From NCBI GenBank assembly GCA_005882045.1, contig VBHO01000182.1:1-43997 (forward strand): 43,997 nucleotides of DNA, read 5' to 3'. Positions 40,161 through 43,997 of this stretch are shown here, piece by piece (the stretch's first letter is position 1; each line of letters starts with the position of its first letter). The position numbers and the translations under genes were made by a program. Source of the stretch: Chloroflexota bacterium. Its GTDB lineage: Bacteria > Chloroflexota > Dormibacteria > CF-121. The notes under the pieces were generated by a model, which saw only the letters and a list, made by a program, of their open reading frames with translations, searched no databases and was not told the origin of the DNA.

Positions 40161-41420
40161 GTGTTTCGGCCGAGGGTGTTATCGGGCGGGCTGGACCGGC
40201 GCGCCAGCACCATGGTGCTGGTTCATGGCGCCTATACGGCGGCCAACCTGCTGGCCGGGGCGTTCCTCTCGATCTTTCTCTGGCGGGCCAGCCACGACCT
40301 GGTGCCGATCGCCCTCTACAGCGGCTTGAGCGCGCTCATGATTCCCGCCGCCTTCGTCGCCAACGGGTTGATCTGGCGGGGGATGGGTGCGGGTGCCTCG
40401 ATCCGGCTGGGCCTCTTCGGCGGCGGCTTCTCCTACCTGGTGATCCTGATGCTGGGAAACGACGCCCCGCACTGGGTCGTGGTCCTGGGCCTCCTCCGAG
40501 GTGTCGCCGAAGGCTTTTACTGGTCGGGCTTTCACCTGGTCACGTACGACACGACGTCAGACCGGGACCGCGACCGATACTTCGGCGCCCAGGCCACGGC
40601 GAGCCTGTTCCTGACCGCCACCCTCCCGCCGGCGGCGGGCGCGATCATCGTGGCGGGCGCCCGCGTGGGTGGGACCTACCGTGGCTATCAATTGGTCTTT
40701 GCCCTGTCTGCCGTGGTCCTGATGGCCGCCATGGTGCTGGCCGGTCAGCTGCCGTCCTCCGCGCGCCAGCGCCTATCGCTTCGCCGGGTCGCCACCCTGG
40801 CGCGGCGTAATCCGGACTGGCGCTGGGTGACCCGAGCCCGGCTGGCCGATGGCTTCACCGGTAGCTTGATCGGGCTGGTGCTGACGATTCTGATGTTCCT
40901 CGTGCTGAAGAACGAGCAGCAGGTGGGCAACTTCAACGGCTTGATGGGCCTGCTGGGTGTCGGCATCAGCCTGGGGCTGGCCGCCTTCATGAAGCCCAAG
41001 CACCGGATCGCGTGCGCCCTCGTCGGCGGCGCGCTGCTGGTGCTCTCCACCTTCTTATTGCCGCTCTACCTTTCGGCCTGGGCGATCGTCGGCTTCGGCT
41101 TGCTGCGCGCGATCGGTGGCCCACTCCATGGCAACGCGCTGGCGCCGGTGGCGTTGCAGGTGATCGACCGGGATCCGGCGCCGAAGGTCATGCGCTACGA
41201 CTACATCGTCCACCAGGAGCTGTGCCTGGGGATCGGGCGGGTGGTGAGCATCGGCTGCTTCCTGCTGCTTGCCGCCCCCATGAACCAGATGCTGCTCGCC
41301 CGCATCGTCGTCGTCGTCGCGGGGGCTGCCCCGCTCCTGATCTGGGCCGCCTTCGCCCGCATCCCGGGCGTCGCGCCCCTCGCGCAGCCCGACACGCGGG
41401 CGCTGCCGGCCGCCGCTTAG
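40161..41420 (+). CDS. MFS transporter
   Basis: About 12 hydrophobic segments: 'GLLRGVAEGFYWSGFHLVTYDTTSDRDRDRYFGAQATA', 'IVGFGLLRAIGGPLHGNALAP'; GTG 40161 preferred. Confidence 0.75.
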   Translation: MFRPRVLSGGLDRRASTMVLVHGAYTAANLLAGAFLSIFLWRASHDLVPIALYSGLSALMIPAAFVANGLIWRGMGAGASIRLGLFGGGFSYLVILMLGNDAPHWVVVLGLLRGVAEGFYWSGFHLVTYDTTSDRDRDRYFGAQATASLFLTATLPPAAGAIIVAGARVGGTYRGYQLVFALSAVVLMAAMVLAGQLPSSARQRLSLRRVATLARRNPDWRWVTRARLADGFTGSLIGLVLTILMFLVLKNEQQVGNFNGLMGLLGVGISLGLAAFMKPKHRIACALVGGALLVLSTFLLPLYLSAWAIVGFGLLRAIGGPLHGNALAPVALQVIDRDPAPKVMRYDYIVHQELCLGIGRVVSIGCFLLLAAPMNQMLLARIVVVVAGAAPLLIWAAFARIPGVAPLAQPDTRALPAAA

Positions 41421-41481
41421 CTGGCCAGGACGACCCGCCGTTAGTCGGTTTGTAAGGTTGGTGGCGTAACGAGTCCAACAC

Positions 41482-41501
41482 AACGGGACAGGAGTCCCGT
41501 T
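41482..41501. other. Perfect 8-bp hairpin upstream of pilin-like gene
   Basis: aacgggac-agga-gtcccgtt, no downstream T-tract. Confidence 0.5.
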
Positions 41502-41591
41502 CACGGCCCTTCATCGACACGCGGGTCGTAATCGGCGGGGCGTTTATAGGTATAGAGGGCGCACAGGCCGAGGCCTCAGCCCAGGAAAAAT

Positions 41592-41840
41592 ATGATCCAG
41601 TGGTTGCGCGATCGCGTAGGCTCGCAGGGCCAGTCGATGGTCGAGTTTGCGCTCATCCTCGTCCTGGTCGCCTGCGTTGCGATCGCCACGATCATGGTGA
41701 CCGGCAACCAGCTCGAATTGACGTTTGAGGACATCCAGGAAGCTGTCGTCAACCCCGGTGATGCCGGAGCGACGAGTCCGTACACGTGTCCGGGCGGCAC
41801 CACGGCCGTTTTGCACGGGCACAAGTACCACTGTCAGTGA
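41592..41840 (+). CDS. Flp/TadE-like pilin-type small protein
   Basis: 'RVGSQGQSMVEFALILVLVACVAIATIMVTGNQ': prepilin-like G|QSMVE with Glu at +5 and hydrophobic helix; SD aggaaaaatATG. Confidence 0.7.
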   Translation: MIQWLRDRVGSQGQSMVEFALILVLVACVAIATIMVTGNQLELTFEDIQEAVVNPGDAGATSPYTCPGGTTAVLHGHKYHCQ

Positions 41841-41879
41841 TGGCTACCGCTCCCAAGCCCCGGTCAGCCTGACCGTTGG

Positions 41880-41952
41880 TGGAGCGAAAGAGACTCGAAC
41901 TCTCGACCTCCGCAATGCGAGTGCGGCGCTCTGCCAGCTGAGCTATCGCCCC
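41880..41952 (-). tRNA. tRNA-Ala (CGC)
   Basis: Minus strand GGGGCGATAGCTCAGCTGGCAGAGCGCCGCACTCGCATTGCGGAGGTCGAGAGTTCGAGTCTCTTTCGCTCC; anticodon loop CTCGCAT. Confidence 0.95.
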
Positions 41953-42106
41953 GGGGGATTATACGTTCAGGCCATGCGCCAGTTAGCCGTTTGAGCTGGT
42001 CGCCGGCCAGACCGAAACCGGGCGATCGATGATGGTCGGGTCCCATTCGAAGGCTTTAGCTGATCGAGCTTGTTTCATTCTCATGAGGCGGGCATAGACT
42101 AGCCAT

Positions 42107-43997
42107 ATGGCGCAATTCCGGCCCGACCAGACCCCGCCCCCGCAGGCGCCCAAGACTCCACGCCAGACCGGCTCCTGGCTGCGGCTGGCCCTACTGGCCG
42201 GCCTGAGCCTGTACCTGGTCATCCTGACCGCCCCGCTCGTCAGCAAACTGGGCGGACCGGCGCGGGTTGACCTGAGCTACTCGCAGGTCGTGACCCAGGT
42301 TGAGAACGGCAACGTCGGCGACATCACCATCCAGGGCCAGTCCGCGCAGGGTGACCTCAAGGTCGCGGTGGCCAACAACGGGGTCACCAACACCCAGTTC
42401 ACCGCTACCGTCCCCGACAACGTCGGGTTGACCGATCCCACGTTCTTTCCGCTGCTGAAGAGCCACAACGTCGCGACCACGGTCAAGCAGGACACCGGCG
42501 GCATCGGCAGCCTTTTGCTCACGTTCCTTCCATTCCTCGCCCTGATCGCGATCTGGATCTGGTTCGTGCGGCGGTCGGGCCAGGCGGCGCAGGGCATCTT
42601 CAGCTTTGGCCGCAGCCGCGCCCGCCTGCAGGACCCGAGCACGCCCAAGACGACCTTCCACGATGTCGCCGGCGTCGAACAGGCCCAGTTCGAGCTGCAG
42701 GAAATGGTCGATTTCTTGCGCGATCCGGGGAAGTTTCAGAAGCTGGGCGGCCGGATGCCCAAGGGCGTCTTACTGATCGGCCCTCCCGGCACCGGCAAGA
42801 CGCTGCTGGCCCGGGCCATCGCGGGTGAGGCCGGCGTGCCGTTCTTCAGTATCTCGGCCTCGGAGTTCGTCGAGATGTTCGTCGGCGTCGGCGCTTCGCG
42901 TGTTCGCAGCCTCTTCGAAGATGCCAAGAAGCACTCGCCGTCGGTGATCTTCGTCGACGAGCTTGACGCCGTCGGACGCCAGCGCGGCGCCGGCCTTGGC
43001 GGCGGCAACGACGAGCGCGAGCAGACGTTGAACCAGTTGCTGGTCGAAATGGACGGCTTCGACCAGCGCGAGGCCGTGGTGGTGGTCGCCGCATCCAACC
43101 GCGCCGACGTCCTCGACCCGGCGCTGCTCCGCCCCGGCCGCTTTGACCGGCGGGTCGTCGTCGACCGGCCCGACCGTCGCGGCCGAGCCGCGATTTTGAA
43201 AGTGCATACGCGCAGCGTGCCGCTGGATCCGGATGTCGACCTCGAAATCATCGCGCGCTCCACCCCCGGCCTGGTGGGTGCCGACCTCGCCAACCTGGTC
43301 AACGAAGCCGCCCTGCACGCCTCGCGCACCAACCGGACGACGGTTGCCATGGAGGATTTCGAGGAATCGTTCGACCGGGTGGTTCTCGGCTCCGAGCGCA
43401 AGATCTATCTGAGCGAGGCCGAGCGCCGCGTGATTGCCTACCACGAGTCCGGCCACGCGCTCGTCGCCTGGTACCAGCCGCAGTCCGATCCGGTCCACAA
43501 GATCACGATCGTGCCGCGCGGCATGGCGCTGGGTGTCACCCAATCGATTCCGACCGACGACCGGCACAACCTGTCACAGGAGTATCTGGAGGCCCGGATC
43601 GCGATGGCACTCGGCGGGCGGGCGGCCGAGCAGCTCGGCCTTGGCTCGATCACGACCGGCGCCCAGAACGACCTCGAGACCGCGACCGAGCTGGCTCGAC
43701 ACATGGTCGTCAGCTGGGGGATGAGCAAGAAGATGGGACTTTTCTCCTTCGACGACTCGCCGCAGGCGGTCTTCCTGGGCCGTGAGCTGGCCGGCACCCC
43801 GCACATCAGCCAGCGCACGGCCGCGATCATCGACGAGGAAGTGACCCGGCTGCTCAGCGAGGGCTACCAGGCGGCGGAGAGCATCCTGACCGCGAACCGT
43901 GCGAAGCTCGATATGCTGGCCACCGCCCTGTTGCAGGAGGAAGTTCTGGACGAAGACCAGATCGCGCGGCTGATCGGACCGCGCGCCCTCGAAGGCG
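42107..43997 (+). CDS. ftsH: ATP-dependent zinc metalloprotease FtsH (3' truncated by window edge)
   Basis: '[43 protein letters not shown]', SRH region, '[13 protein letters not shown]'. Not in the ORF track because it runs off the end. Confidence 0.97.
   Translation, partial: MAQFRPDQTPPPQAPKTPRQTGSWLRLALLAGLSLYLVILTAPLVSKLGGPARVDLSYSQVVTQVENGNVGDITIQGQSAQGDLKVAVANNGVTNTQFTATVPDNVGLTDPTFFPLLKSHNVATTVKQDTGGIGSLLLTFLPFLALIAIWIWFVRRSGQAAQGIFSFGRSRARLQDPSTPKTTFHDVAGVEQAQFELQEMVDFLRDPGKFQKLGGRMPKGVLLIGPPGTGKTLLARAIAGEAGVPFFSISASEFVEMFVGVGASRVRSLFEDAKKHSPSVIFVDELDAVGRQRGAGLGGGNDEREQTLNQLLVEMDGFDQREAVVVVAASNRADVLDPALLRPGRFDRRVVVDRPDRRGRAAILKVHTRSVPLDPDVDLEIIARSTPGLVGADLANLVNEAALHASRTNRTTVAMEDFEESFDRVVLGSERKIYLSEAERRVIAYHESGHALVAWYQPQSDPVHKITIVPRGMALGVTQSIPTDDRHNLSQEYLEARIAMALGGRAAEQLGLGSITTGAQNDLETATELARHMVVSWGMSKKMGLFSFDDSPQAVFLGRELAGTPHISQRTAAIIDEEVTRLLSEGYQAAESILTANRAKLDMLATALLQEEVLDEDQIARLIGPRALEG

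Noticed and set aside
41482-41592. c-di-GMP riboswitch upstream of the pilin-like gene
   Set aside because: Checked because a c-di-GMP enzyme is in the window; the conserved GEMM-I core elements are not visible.

Overview
High-GC, densely coded bacterial chromosome segment. Gene content suggests a Terrabacteria-like lineage such as Chloroflexota or Dormibacterota, but this is an inference. In order the window contains: a GABA/arginine-type catabolic operon (gabT-gabD-alpha/beta hydrolase-arginase family-FAD oxidoreductase); a PPIase lipoprotein and thpR; tRNA-Arg(ACG); galT; psuG; tRNA-Leu(TAG); tig-clpP-clpX-lon; valS; a zinc-ribbon membrane protein; a divergent pair of antiporter-like membrane proteins, the second frameshifted; maf; a DUF11-type lipoprotein; a DUF3105-type protein; rplU-rpmA-obgE-nadD-rsfS; a PucR-type regulator; a DrrAB-like ABC exporter with a MerR regulator; an SGNH hydrolase; a minus-strand operon that looks like a complete diterpene pathway (class II cyclase with DADD, class I synthase with DDYLE and NDLRTHERE, GGDEF+HD-GYP protein, type 2 IPP isomerase, GGPP-type prenyltransferase) with a divergent MFS transporter; a Flp/TadE-like pilin; tRNA-Ala(CGC); and a truncated ftsH. 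The most notable observations are the diterpene operon with an embedded c-di-GMP enzyme, a TCC-TGA-TG junction between the arginase and a start-less FAD oxidoreductase, a dispersed 35-bp intergenic repeat, REP-like palindromes at translation starts, a recurrent leaderless-promoter pattern, and a large structured element between lon and valS.
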